Shown here piece after piece: positions 7,382 to 14,023 of a stretch of DNA of 14,665 bases. Position 1 is the stretch's first letter. Every line of letters starts with the position of its first letter. Position numbers and translations under genes: made by a program. The stretch is from Lentimicrobiaceae bacterium (GTDB lineage Bacteria > Bacteroidota > Bacteroidia > Bacteroidales > SKPS01): positions 1-14,665 of the forward strand of contig SKPS01000028.1 of NCBI GenBank assembly GCA_007119395.1, in the 5' to 3' direction. A model generated the notes under the pieces. The model saw only the letters and a program-made list of their open reading frames with translations, ran no database searches and was not told the DNA's origin.

Positions 7382-8665
7382 TTAGTTATTTTGTTTTGTT
7401 CGAAACCGTTTCATTGATCTCACCTGAAGCAGTGATGCGATCATCAAAAGGGTCATTGAGAGGCTAAAGGTAGCAGTAAATCCGAAAAGATCAAAGAAAA
7501 AGATCCCCAACATGGGAGCTATCCACCCTCTGATGCCGGTCAATGAGAGATGAACAGCCTGATAATCACCCACTTCTTCACTTTTACAAAAATATGCAGA
7601 TCCGATGCTGAAGAGAAGGCCCATGGTGGCCGCAAACAGCGCATGGAAAAGTATGTAAGGGATCATCATGTAATACAGTTTATACCCGGCCACTTCCGTG
7701 TATGCGGGAAAATACTGTGTAAGTGCAATAAACAGCAGGTACATAAACATGCTACCAAATGTGAGCGCGGCAAATTTCCTTGGATCGATTCTTCCGATGA
7801 GCTTGCCAAAATAGGGCATCATAAACAGCGTCAGCAGGTAGTAAGCGTTTCTGTAGAAGGCAACACTTCGGTTGTTCAGTTCAAGCACTTCGACATAATA
7901 AATTTGTATCACATTGATTGACAACATAAATGCAAAACCGTACAGCATAAATCCCACCTCAAAGTCGAAATAGGGTTTGTTCTTCCTTAGTATGATCCAC
8001 ATTCTTCTGATGGAGTCTTTCACGGATGGTCCAAAGGGCTTTCTGGGGCTGTAGAGTGACACCGGCATGTGGGTGATTCCACTCAGCAGGAAGAGACCTA
8101 AGATGCTTAGGACTCCGGCCACGGGGTACACATATACAAATCCGTAGGGGTTTTTGTCGAGGAACATTCCGTATGAGAGTGCCGCTACGAGCATGATCAG
8201 GTGACGCCCGGTGGTGGCGATGCCAAAAAGGTATCCGAAGTTTTTGGGTGAGTAGCTGTTTCGTAGCAACACATTGGTGGTGGGGTGGATAAAGACGGTG
8301 CCCAGAAAATAGATCAGAAAGACGCCCAGAAACACAAAATGGACGAGCGAGGTTTGCTCATACCCGGTTGCAGAAACCGGGAAAAAGATCATGATCATCA
8401 TGGGAAGCCTTGTGAACAAGGCTGTCCTTCGGAGCATTTTCCGCTTGTCGGGATTTCGTCGGATAAACTCATTAAATACGATCAGGAACACAAAGACGCC
8501 TACACTGAAAGTGAAAATGAACCCCATCAAGTAGTTTGAGCCTTGCATGGCTGTCAGAAAGATAAACTCGTTAAGGGTGAAGATACCCAGCACGATACCG
8601 TCAAGGAGTGAATAGAGGAAGTGACGAATAAAGGGATGCTTCTCCCCGGGTTCCAGTTTAATCAT
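7382..8665 (-). CDS. MFS-type multi-pass membrane transporter, substrate unknown
   Basis: A 427-residue integral membrane protein with about 12 hydrophobic helices and a central cytoplasmic-like loop (PRKPFGPSVKDSIRRMWIILRKNKPYFDFE), the two-halves layout of the major facilitator superfamily. Small charged loops such as RRNPDKRKMLRR, and RIDPRKFAA in the second half, occupy the loop 2-3 positions. I cannot assign a substrate. It is the first gene of a two-gene unit with the TlpA-like protein, whose ATG directly follows this TAA. A good promoter (TTG-N17-TATCTTTG) lies about 45-75 nt upstream, divergent from the winged-helix gene. The ATG at 8665 gives a normal start with a short hydrophilic N-terminus before helix 1. 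Confidence 0.85.
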   Translation of the reverse strand: MIKLEPGEKHPFIRHFLYSLLDGIVLGIFTLNEFIFLTAMQGSNYLMGFIFTFSVGVFVFLIVFNEFIRRNPDKRKMLRRTALFTRLPMMIMIFFPVSATGYEQTSLVHFVFLGVFLIYFLGTVFIHPTTNVLLRNSYSPKNFGYLFGIATTGRHLIMLVAALSYGMFLDKNPYGFVYVYPVAGVLSILGLFLLSGITHMPVSLYSPRKPFGPSVKDSIRRMWIILRKNKPYFDFEVGFMLYGFAFMLSINVIQIYYVEVLELNNRSVAFYRNAYYLLTLFMMPYFGKLIGRIDPRKFAALTFGSMFMYLLFIALTQYFPAYTEVAGYKLYYMMIPYILFHALFAATMGLLFSIGSAYFCKSEEVGDYQAVHLSLTGIRGWIAPMLGIFFFDLFGFTATFSLSMTLLMIASLLQVRSMKRFRTKQNN

Positions 8666-8713
8666 CTGCAGCCAATCCCTTTAGGGTTGTGTTTGCTTGT
8701 TTTTTTCGGTGTG

Positions 8714-8741
8714 CAAAGATAATGTATCTTTGTCAGAGCAA
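8714..8741 (-). promoter_or_regulatory. Promoter of the MFS/TlpA unit: TTG-N17-TATCTTTG
   Basis: Minus strand: TTG at 8739-8741, 17 nt, TATCTTTG at 8714-8721, an exact match to the Bacteroidota consensus. Transcription would begin around 8707-8711, giving a leader of about 45 nt before the ATG at 8665. The -33 element lies within the start region of the divergent plus-strand promoter, so simultaneous occupancy is unlikely. Confidence 0.7.
8725..8732 (+). promoter_or_regulatory. -7 promoter element of the 59-aa winged-helix gene (TATCTTTG)
   Basis: Plus-strand TATCTTTG lies 28 nt upstream of the ATG at 8761. It is separated by only 3 bp from the opposite-facing -7 box at 8714-8721, and the two form a perfect inverted repeat. 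No TTG is found at 17-23 nt spacing; the nearest is at 8697-8699 with 25 nt. Confidence 0.55.
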
Positions 8742-8760
8742 ACTTCAAAACTGAATATAG

Positions 8761-8940
8761 ATGGACACCAAAGAGAGAGTACTTCAGACGTTGCAACAAT
8801 CATCAGATCCTATGAAAGCGGGCGAGATTGCCACGGCAGCGGGTATCGACAAGAAAGAGGTTGACAAAGGGATCAAGGCATTGGTGAAAGAGGGGAAAGT
8901 TCATTCTCCGAAGCGTTGTTTTTACGGGGTCAAGGAGTAA
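8761..8940 (+). CDS. Small winged-helix DNA-binding-like protein (59 aa)
   Basis: An intact 59-codon reading frame that a 60-residue cutoff would miss. Residues 5-45 (ERVLQTLQQSSDPMKAGEIA...DKKEVDKGIKALVKEGKV) read as a compact winged helix-turn-helix: helix 1, a Pro-Met turn, helix 2 (AGEIATAAG), then recognition helix 3 (KKEVDKGIKALVKEG). The ending SPKRCFYGVKE resembles the wing segment of small MarR/DprA-type winged-helix proteins that I recall ending in SPKRCYY. A transcriptional regulator is likely but the target is unknown. It sits divergently to the MFS gene, next to a palindromic promoter it could bind (inference). The ATG is supported by the -7 box upstream and by the complete HTH fold beginning just after it. 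Confidence 0.75.
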   Translation: MDTKERVLQTLQQSSDPMKAGEIATAAGIDKKEVDKGIKALVKEGKVHSPKRCFYGVKE

Positions 8941-8993
8941 CAGCGGCACTGTTTCACGCTGGTTGCTGATCGGCTTACTGTAGTGTGCATGGG

Positions 8994-9275
8994 TTAGTGC
9001 ACTGTGAAAACGTTGTCGTTTTCCGGTGCCATTTCGTTCATCGCCACGTGGGCGACGTGCGCCCATTGGGGCCCTTTGTTCACCAGTGTGATAAACTGCG
9101 ACAGCTGCCCTTCCGGCCCTTCCGCTTCTATGGTCACACTGCCATCGGGTTCATTCCTGACGAACCCGGTAAGTCCCAAGGTGCAGGCTGAACGCTGAGT
9201 GAAAAACCGAAACCCTACTCCTTGCACCTTACCGGTGATATGTAGCCTGATCCGTTTTCGTGGGTGTGTTTCCAT
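8994..9275 (-). CDS. acyP: Acylphosphatase
   Basis: A 93-residue cytoplasmic enzyme that hydrolyses the carboxyl-phosphate bond of acyl phosphates such as acetyl phosphate or 1,3-bisphosphoglycerate. The signature loop GKVQGVGFR (residues 15-23) carries the catalytic Arg23, and GFVRNEPDGSVTIEAEGP supplies the catalytic Asn41 and the second family motif. Length is normal for the family. A purine-rich AAAGGA lies 7 nt upstream of the ATG. It is convergent with the winged-helix gene (53 bp between stops, no clear terminator), and 97 bp separate its start from the end of the electron-transfer operon upstream on the same strand. Confidence 0.95.
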   Translation of the reverse strand: METHPRKRIRLHITGKVQGVGFRFFTQRSACTLGLTGFVRNEPDGSVTIEAEGPEGQLSQFITLVNKGPQWAHVAHVAMNEMAPENDNVFTVH

Positions 9276-9327
9276 AATTTTTCCTTTGCAATGTATAGGG
9301 GCTGTTTTTATGATCTAGTGGGTTGAT

Positions 9328-9366
9328 GTGCCGGTTTGATGTGCCGGTTTGATGTGCCGGTTTGAT
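9328..9366. repeat. 13-bp tandem repeat, three perfect copies
   Basis: GTGCCGGTTTGAT occurs three times head-to-tail at 9328-9340, 9341-9353 and 9354-9366, with a shortened copy-like GGGTTGAT just before (about 9320-9327). It lies 6 bp beyond the stop of the four-helix membrane protein gene, i.e. at the 3' end of the electron-transfer operon. The unit is 13 bp, so it would not be frame-preserving. It has no obvious hairpin. Confidence 0.9.
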
Positions 9367-9372
9367 ATTTCG

Positions 9373-9750
9373 TCAGGCTGGATTTGTCAGGGCGAGCAGT
9401 GTAATCAGCGAGATCATTCCTACCAGTGTACTGAAGACGTTCAGGGCGAGAACGAGCGCTACTGTTTCGTACACTTTGAGTTTTTTCCTGAGGAGTATTG
9501 CCAGTATGGTTGCTTCGATGACAACGGATGCGGCAAGTCCGATCAGTATGGCTGGTGCGGGGCCTGCCACGAGAGTGGGTGTCAGGATCAGTGCCAGCGG
9601 CACGGTGAACAGGTTCACCATAACCACATAGAGGGCAGCCTTGAGTGGGTTTCGGGTGATCCACATAAACAGGGCTGCGGCACCACCTTCCAGCAGCGTG
9701 ATGACACCGGTTGCAGCAAGGATTACATGAATTGGAATTGAATCTATCAT
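9373..9750 (-). CDS. Small four-helix membrane protein of the electron-transfer operon, unknown function
   Basis: I do not recognise the family. The 125-residue product is almost entirely hydrophobic, with four predicted membrane helices (about residues 5-28, 35-58, 62-87 and 95-121) and short polar turns such as RNPLK and LRKKLKVYE. It contains no haem-binding CxxCH, no Cys cluster and no conserved His pair that I can see. It is the last gene of the run: it starts 27 bp after the cytochrome c stop on the same strand, so it is probably co-transcribed. It could be a small accessory subunit of the NrfD/cytochrome complex or an assembly factor (inference from position only). No Shine-Dalgarno sequence is evident. 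Confidence 0.75.
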   Translation of the reverse strand: MIDSIPIHVILAATGVITLLEGGAAALFMWITRNPLKAALYVVMVNLFTVPLALILTPTLVAGPAPAILIGLAASVVIEATILAILLRKKLKVYETVALVLALNVFSTLVGMISLITLLALTNPA

Positions 9751-9777
9751 TTAGGACGATGACTAAAGGTGTGTTGT

Positions 9778-10689
9778 TCAGGCACTCTCCTGCTGTAGCC
9801 TGATTGCTTTTCTTCCCTGATCGAAGATTTTCTTTGTTTGCAACACCACCCACATGATGGTGATCCAGAAGGCACCGGCAATTGCGATGAAGGAGAAAAG
9901 GAGCCACAGGGGCACACTCGACATGGTTCCCCAGAGGGTTCGCTTTTGGGTGATATCAATGATTTCCCATGTCTGGCCCCACGGTACATCTTTGGTGGTA
10001 AACGAGGATTCATACACAGGGTCATCGATAAAAGCCACGAGGGTGGAGTGCCCTGTGGTATCGGTGGGTATGTCGTTGGGGAAGATGGCACTCACCACCC
10101 CCTCTTCGTTGGTAAAAAGAGCCTGTTGCGCCAGGGGCAGCACCCCAAACATCCGTTGCACCCCCAGTTGAATGCGTACATTCTGCAGTGGCACCAAGTG
10201 GTTCTCGTCGGTTACTTCCCAGGCTGTAACGGTAACACTCTTCTCCTGGTTGATTTCGGTGGTTTCGATTTTCACCAGTGTATTGATCTTCTCTGCCACC
10301 TCAATGGGTTCTGTAAAGGTTCGCAAGAAGAGGATCACTTCCCAGAGCTCTTCGTCGGGCAGGTGTGCGAACGAGGGCATTTGTCCTCTCCCTTGCTGCA
10401 GTTTATAGAAGATGGCGCCATCAGTTTGTGCGGCAAAGGCTTCTGTGGTCATATTGGGAGAGGCAATTGCGCCGTCGCCCAATCCACGGGGGCCGTGACA
10501 GGCAGCACACTGGGTCTCATAGAGCACCCTTCCGTTGTTGATGGCAGAGGGGGTCTTCTCTACAGGGTTGGGTATCATGGCATCCTCTTCAGGGACGGGC
10601 CAGTCGGGCCATTGTGCCACCACCAGCACCGGAGCTGACAACAGAAAGAGTGTCAGCAGAAAAATGAACCAGCGGGTTTTGGTATTCAT
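9778..10689 (-). CDS. Membrane-anchored monohaem cytochrome c with beta-rich extension
   Basis: A 303-residue periplasmic electron carrier. A signal peptide (residues 1-25, ending VVA) is followed by a class I cytochrome c domain. Haem attachment is CAACH (61-65), in the context NNGRVLYETQCAACHGPRGLGDG, and the likely axial Met104 is in GQMPSFAHLPDEELW. Residues about 135-240 form a strand-rich domain (VTVTAWEVTD; VRIQLGVQRM; GVVSAIFPNDIP; HSTLVAFIDDP) resembling Ig- or transthyretin-like extensions of other Bacteroidota cytochromes. A C-terminal membrane helix (about 258-284: LWLLFSFIAIAGAFWITIMWVVL) and basic tail place it N-out in the inner membrane. It lies 48 bp downstream of the NrfD-type gene and probably passes electrons between the quinone-linked complex and periplasmic or terminal partners. 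Confidence 0.92.
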   Translation of the reverse strand: MNTKTRWFIFLLTLFLLSAPVLVVAQWPDWPVPEEDAMIPNPVEKTPSAINNGRVLYETQCAACHGPRGLGDGAIASPNMTTEAFAAQTDGAIFYKLQQGRGQMPSFAHLPDEELWEVILFLRTFTEPIEVAEKINTLVKIETTEINQEKSVTVTAWEVTDENHLVPLQNVRIQLGVQRMFGVLPLAQQALFTNEEGVVSAIFPNDIPTDTTGHSTLVAFIDDPVYESSFTTKDVPWGQTWEIIDITQKRTLWGTMSSVPLWLLFSFIAIAGAFWITIMWVVLQTKKIFDQGRKAIRLQQESA

Positions 10690-10737
10690 AGTTAAAGGGC
10701 TTTAGCGTATCATATATAATATATACTGAAGAATCGT

Positions 10738-12069
10738 TTATTCATTTTTGTGGAGTTCATCCTGTGGCACGCCATGCTCTTCGGCGACTTCCCAGATGGG
10801 GAATACCGGAAAGATCCGGGCCAGGATGGTGATCACCATAAACACTCCGGCAACGGTCAGCCCTGTTACGGCGATTTCGTGCCAGGTGGGCACATAGGTC
10901 ATAAACTCATCAGGTACATTCTGGATGGGCAGGTGCGGGTGAAACTGTGTTGGGATTACGATCAGCATCCGTTTGACCCACGCACCCAGCACTACCGCAA
11001 TGGCAATAAAGAACAACGGTCTGGGCGCCCTCATTCTGCGGAACAACAACAACACAATGGGCAAGATCATTCCAATCACCAGACTTCCCCAAAACAGCGG
11101 CGCTTCATGGCCGATAAAGAGTTCTTTGAGGTGGGCCATGTCCAATAACTTTTCAGTGTACCACGGCACCAGGTATTCGTTGAGGTTGAAATAGAGATAG
11201 ATGATGCTGACCAGTGCCAGCAGTTTTCCCATCATATTGAACTGATGGATGGTTAAGTAGTTTTGAATTTTATAAGCTTTCCGAAACACGTACATTGCCA
11301 CAATAACGGCGGCCACACCCACCACAAAGGCTCCTGACACGAAGTAGGGTCCAAAGATGGTACTGTCCCAACCTGTTCGGTGCGTCACGGCAAACAGCCA
11401 TGAAGTGACAGTATGAATGGCGAAGGCCACTGGCAGCACGAGGATCAACAGCACCTTGATGGTTTTCTTCAGGGTGCTCCACTGCTCTTTTGTGCCTTTC
11501 CAGTTGAGTGCGAGCATTCTGTACATCTTCCTTTGCCATGCAGGCACATCGGTCAGGCGATCGCGCATCATGGCCAGGTCGGGTATCATGGGGATGTACA
11601 GCAGCAGCACACTGATCACGAGATAGGTGTTGATCACAAACACATCCCAGAAGATGGGCGATTGCAGCCGCGCATGTACAATCACATGGTGTACCCTGTC
11701 GGGGCGCCCCATATCCACAACGATGGTGATGGCTGCGAACATCACCGCAGCGATGGAGATCATTTCAGCGATCCGGGTTACAGGCGTAGCCCATGAGATA
11801 TTGAGCAGTTTGAGGATAGCGGTTACCAGTGCTCCCACAAGGCTTACAGCCACAAGGAACACGAAATGTCCGATGTACAATCCCCAAGCTGAATAATCGC
11901 GCATTGCAGTGATTCCAAGCCCATCACGAAGCTGGGTCACATAAGAAAACACCCCCAATACCACAAGCAGTACCAGAAACCTGATCCACAGCTTGCCGGC
12001 AAACCTGTGTGTTCTGATGGGATGGAATGCATCCTGTTGAATTTGTTCCAGCGTTTTGGTTTTCTCCAT
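10738..12069 (-). CDS. NrfD/PsrC-type quinone-interacting membrane subunit
   Basis: A 443-residue polytopic protein with about ten membrane helices, in the size range of NrfD/PsrC/HybB/DsrP family members. Such subunits bind menaquinone or menaquinol and exchange electrons with a periplasmic ferredoxin. Family-like segments include YSAWGLYIGHFVFLVAVSLVG in helix 2, DMGRPDRVHHVIVHARLQSPIFWDV and HTVTSWLFAVTHRTGWDSTIFGPYFVSGAFVVG. Also family-like is the C-terminal FHPHLPIQNVPDEFMTYVPTWHEIAVT, which recalls ActC/HybB-like members. The reading frame opens at a TTG (12075), but the ATG at 12069 is preferred. The Tat-ferredoxin gene ends 39 bp upstream and the cytochrome follows, an order typical of quinone-linked redox complexes. 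No haem or flavin site is visible. Confidence 0.93.
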   Translation of the reverse strand: MEKTKTLEQIQQDAFHPIRTHRFAGKLWIRFLVLLVVLGVFSYVTQLRDGLGITAMRDYSAWGLYIGHFVFLVAVSLVGALVTAILKLLNISWATPVTRIAEMISIAAVMFAAITIVVDMGRPDRVHHVIVHARLQSPIFWDVFVINTYLVISVLLLYIPMIPDLAMMRDRLTDVPAWQRKMYRMLALNWKGTKEQWSTLKKTIKVLLILVLPVAFAIHTVTSWLFAVTHRTGWDSTIFGPYFVSGAFVVGVAAVIVAMYVFRKAYKIQNYLTIHQFNMMGKLLALVSIIYLYFNLNEYLVPWYTEKLLDMAHLKELFIGHEAPLFWGSLVIGMILPIVLLLFRRMRAPRPLFFIAIAVVLGAWVKRMLIVIPTQFHPHLPIQNVPDEFMTYVPTWHEIAVTGLTVAGVFMVITILARIFPVFPIWEVAEEHGVPQDELHKNE

Positions 12070-12108
12070 ACACAAAAGGTTTTTTTCGAAACAAAAGCAG
12101 CTTCAGAA

Positions 12109-13050
12109 TTATTCTTCTATTGTCTCTTCAGATGATTCTTCAAAGGGGAACACCCTGTTTTTTGGTGGCAGGTAGAAGACCTGTGGCAGGGTTCCCAGGT
12201 CTTCGAAATAGGTATACCCATGGTTATCGCGTATCAGTTCGCTGAAGCGGACGGTTTGTTTTGTGGTGCCATTGGTTACCGCATCTTCGTTCACATCACC
12301 GAAGTAGAACACCCCATTGGGGCATGCCGATACGCAGGATGGCAGTTCTCCGAGTCTGACTTTGTCGGCGCTGAAGAGGCACTTTGTGATGGTTCCCAGT
12401 CTTTGGGGCACATTGGCTTCGACGTCGTAGGGTCTGGCTCTCTCTTCGGGGGAATTTTTCAGGGGGTGGTGCCAGTGAAACACCCTGGCGCTGTAGGGGC
12501 ATCCGGCGATACAGAACCTGCATCCGATACACCGTTCGTTGTCGATCAGCACGATCCCGTCTTGCCGTTTATAGGTAGCATCCACGGGGCACACCTTGGT
12601 GCAGGGGGGATTGTCGCAATGGAAGCATGGTTTGGGCATGTGGTACGGGGCCGTTTGAGGCGAGTCTTGCATGGTAAGCACATTGATATGGTGCTGTTCA
12701 GGCCTCAGTTCATGGTGATCCTGACAAGCCAGCATACACTTGCGCGCATTACGGCAACGTGACAGGTCTATCACCATCACAAACTTCTTCCCTCTTAACC
12801 CTTCGCGCCCTTCACTGGCCATCTCGGATGCGGTACGCTCGGCAATGGCTGAACTGTCAACCGCCACAACCTTTCCGTCGGTGGTCATGACCCTCACCTG
12901 TTCACCCGTCTTGCCGTCACCGGCCAAAGCACGTGCCAGACCAAGCCCGCCTCCTGCCATGGCCACAGCACCGGCAGCCAAACCCATTTTTTTCAGAAAA
13001 GCACGCCGCGAAGGTGACTCCTCAGGTGACTTACGCTCCTTTTTACTCAT
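12109..13050 (-). CDS. Tat-exported multi-[Fe-S] ferredoxin subunit (HybA/DsrO/TtrB-like)
   Basis: A 313-residue periplasmic electron-transfer subunit. The Tat signal is SRRAFLKK (14-21) followed by an Ala/Gly-rich hydrophobic stretch to about residue 43. Two complete cluster motifs are present: CFHCDNPPCTKVCP (Cys142, 145, 150, 154) and CIGCRFCIAGCP (Cys174, 177, 180, 184). The first motif reads C-x2-A-x2-C-x3-C (Cys99, Ala102, Cys105, Cys109). The last reads C-x2-S-x11-C-x3-C (Cys224, Ser227, Cys239, Cys243). Each therefore lacks one canonical cysteine, so two clusters may be [3Fe-4S] or use other ligands. The tail VFYLPPKNRVFPFE is typical of ferredoxin partners of NrfD. A Shine-Dalgarno AGGAG (13060-13064) lies 9 nt before the ATG, unusual for this region. 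It lies just downstream of tatA-tatC, whose product exports such proteins. Confidence 0.94.
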   Translation of the reverse strand: MSKKERKSPEESPSRRAFLKKMGLAAGAVAMAGGGLGLARALAGDGKTGEQVRVMTTDGKVVAVDSSAIAERTASEMASEGREGLRGKKFVMVIDLSRCRNARKCMLACQDHHELRPEQHHINVLTMQDSPQTAPYHMPKPCFHCDNPPCTKVCPVDATYKRQDGIVLIDNERCIGCRFCIAGCPYSARVFHWHHPLKNSPEERARPYDVEANVPQRLGTITKCLFSADKVRLGELPSCVSACPNGVFYFGDVNEDAVTNGTTKQTVRFSELIRDNHGYTYFEDLGTLPQVFYLPPKNRVFPFEESSEETIEE

Positions 13051-13059
13051 AGCTCTCTA

Positions 13060-13064
13060 CTCCT
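13060..13064 (-). promoter_or_regulatory. Shine-Dalgarno site of the Tat-ferredoxin gene
   Basis: Minus-strand AAAAGGAGT places AGGAG 9 nt before the ATG at 13050. Most other genes here have no such site, so it supports this start. Confidence 0.6.
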
Positions 13065-13081
13065 TTTGGATTGATACGATT

Positions 13082-13089
13082 CAAAAATA
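13082..13089 (-). promoter_or_regulatory. -7 promoter element of the ferredoxin-NrfD-cytochrome operon (TATTTTTG)
   Basis: TATTTTTG matches TAnnTTTG and lies 31 nt upstream of the ferredoxin ATG, in the 143-bp gap after tatC. No TTG at standard -33 spacing is visible, so this is a candidate only. If real, the four redox genes can be transcribed independently of tatA-tatC. Confidence 0.45.
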
Positions 13090-13193
13090 TGGCAAAAAAA
13101 GAATACCTCACCATTTTTAACACATCAAAACAGGTGAATCATCAAAATTTATAATTGTTCTACATAAGTGTGTTGTGCCAATTTTTCTCTCAC

Positions 13194-14006
13194 CTACCGG
13201 CTTTCAACCTCTTTTGCACCGACCCTCAGCCCCGCTTCAAACAGGAGGTAGAGAGGTATCACCACCACAAACTGGCTCAGTACGTCGGGGGGGGTGATGA
13301 TGGCCGAGAGGATCAGCAACAGGACAAAGACGTGTTTTCTGTATTTTTTGATGTAGGCTGTGGTGATGAGGCCGGTTCGTGTGAGGAAGTAGATCAACAC
13401 GGGCATTTCAAACACCACACCTGCTGACAGCACGGTGGTTGCCAGAATTCGGATATACGACTGCAACTGAAACATGTTGTCGATGCTTTGGTGCAGTTGG
13501 TATGATGCGAGGAAGTTCACGGCGAGGGGCATGACGACAAAGTAGCCAAAGAGGGCGCCGGTATAGAAGAGCAGCGAGGTGATCAGGACAAAACCGCGTG
13601 CTTTCACTTTTTCGTGGTCATAGAGTGCAGGTTTCACAAACCACCACACTTCTGCCAGGATGTACGGGATGATAAGGATGAGTGCCCCCTGGAGGCTAAG
13701 CGCCAGGTGGAACCGGAACTGGCCGGCGAGGTCGAGGTTTACATCGTTCCAGGTGATGGTGTTCAGGCACAGCACCGGCACTTCGAGCCAGTCGCCCAAC
13801 TCGCAGAAGAGTCGGTTGGTGAGGAAGCCGGGGTTTCTGGGACCCAGAATGATATATTCATACAACAGGTGGCCATTGAGGAAAACCACTACAGCGACAG
13901 CCAGCAACACCAGCGCAATACGCATGATGGCAAAACGCAGTGTCTCGAGGTGATCGAAGAAAGATTGCGCCTCCCCCGATGATCGCCATGTGAAAAGATT
14001 GTTCAC
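13194..14006 (-). CDS. tatC: Sec-independent protein translocase TatC
   Basis: A 270-residue core receptor of the twin-arginine translocase, binding Tat signal peptides in the inner membrane. The N-terminal amphipathic segment SFFDHLETLRFAIMRIALVLL carries the conserved HLE-LR motif. Conserved regions around helix 2-3 (GALILIIPYILAEVWWFVKPALYDHEK; FYTGALFGYFVVMPLAVNFLASY) and the later RKHVFVLLLILSAIITPPDVLSQ are characteristic, and six membrane helices are visible. The family usually has about 240-270 residues. The start is a GTG (14006), 17 bp after the tatA stop; the next ATG codon in frame is at about residue 28, inside helix 1, so the GTG is the better choice. It forms a pair with tatA, followed after 143 bp by a Tat substrate gene. 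Confidence 0.96.
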   Translation of the reverse strand: MNNLFTWRSSGEAQSFFDHLETLRFAIMRIALVLLAVAVVVFLNGHLLYEYIILGPRNPGFLTNRLFCELGDWLEVPVLCLNTITWNDVNLDLAGQFRFHLALSLQGALILIIPYILAEVWWFVKPALYDHEKVKARGFVLITSLLFYTGALFGYFVVMPLAVNFLASYQLHQSIDNMFQLQSYIRILATTVLSAGVVFEMPVLIYFLTRTGLITTAYIKKYRKHVFVLLLILSAIITPPDVLSQFVVVIPLYLLFEAGLRVGAKEVESR

Positions 14007-14023
14007 AATACCAGATGGTTGAC

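Noticed and set aside
8941..8993. Intrinsic terminator between the convergent winged-helix and acylphosphatase genes
   Set aside because: Only a weak GTGCA/TGCAC stem is present, without a following T-tract on either strand.
9373..9750. A haem- or copper-binding subunit (cytochrome oxidase subunit IV-like)
   Set aside because: There are no suitable His or Cys pairs in the helices, so no cofactor role can be supported.
9308..9907. 199-codon open frame on the minus strand
   Set aside because: It overlaps both the cytochrome c and the four-helix protein genes in another frame, and its composition (Arg, Thr, Ser, His, Pro rich) is that of an out-of-frame shadow; its stop region also spans the 13-bp repeats.
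9838..10638. 266-codon open frame on the plus strand
   Set aside because: It is exactly antisense to the cytochrome c gene, whose CxxCH, signal peptide and membrane anchor are convincing.
10690..10737. AT-rich near-palindrome (ATATATAATATATA region) between the NrfD and cytochrome genes as an operator
   Set aside because: The symmetry is imperfect and expected by chance in such AT-only sequence; no -7 element accompanies it.
12070..12075. TTG start for the NrfD-type gene
   Set aside because: An ATG two codons downstream is available and fits equally well; no Shine-Dalgarno sequence favours the TTG.
12220..12762. 180-codon open frame on the plus strand
   Set aside because: It is antisense to the Fe-S ferredoxin; the Gly/Val/His-rich composition is a mirror of the cysteine-rich coding strand.
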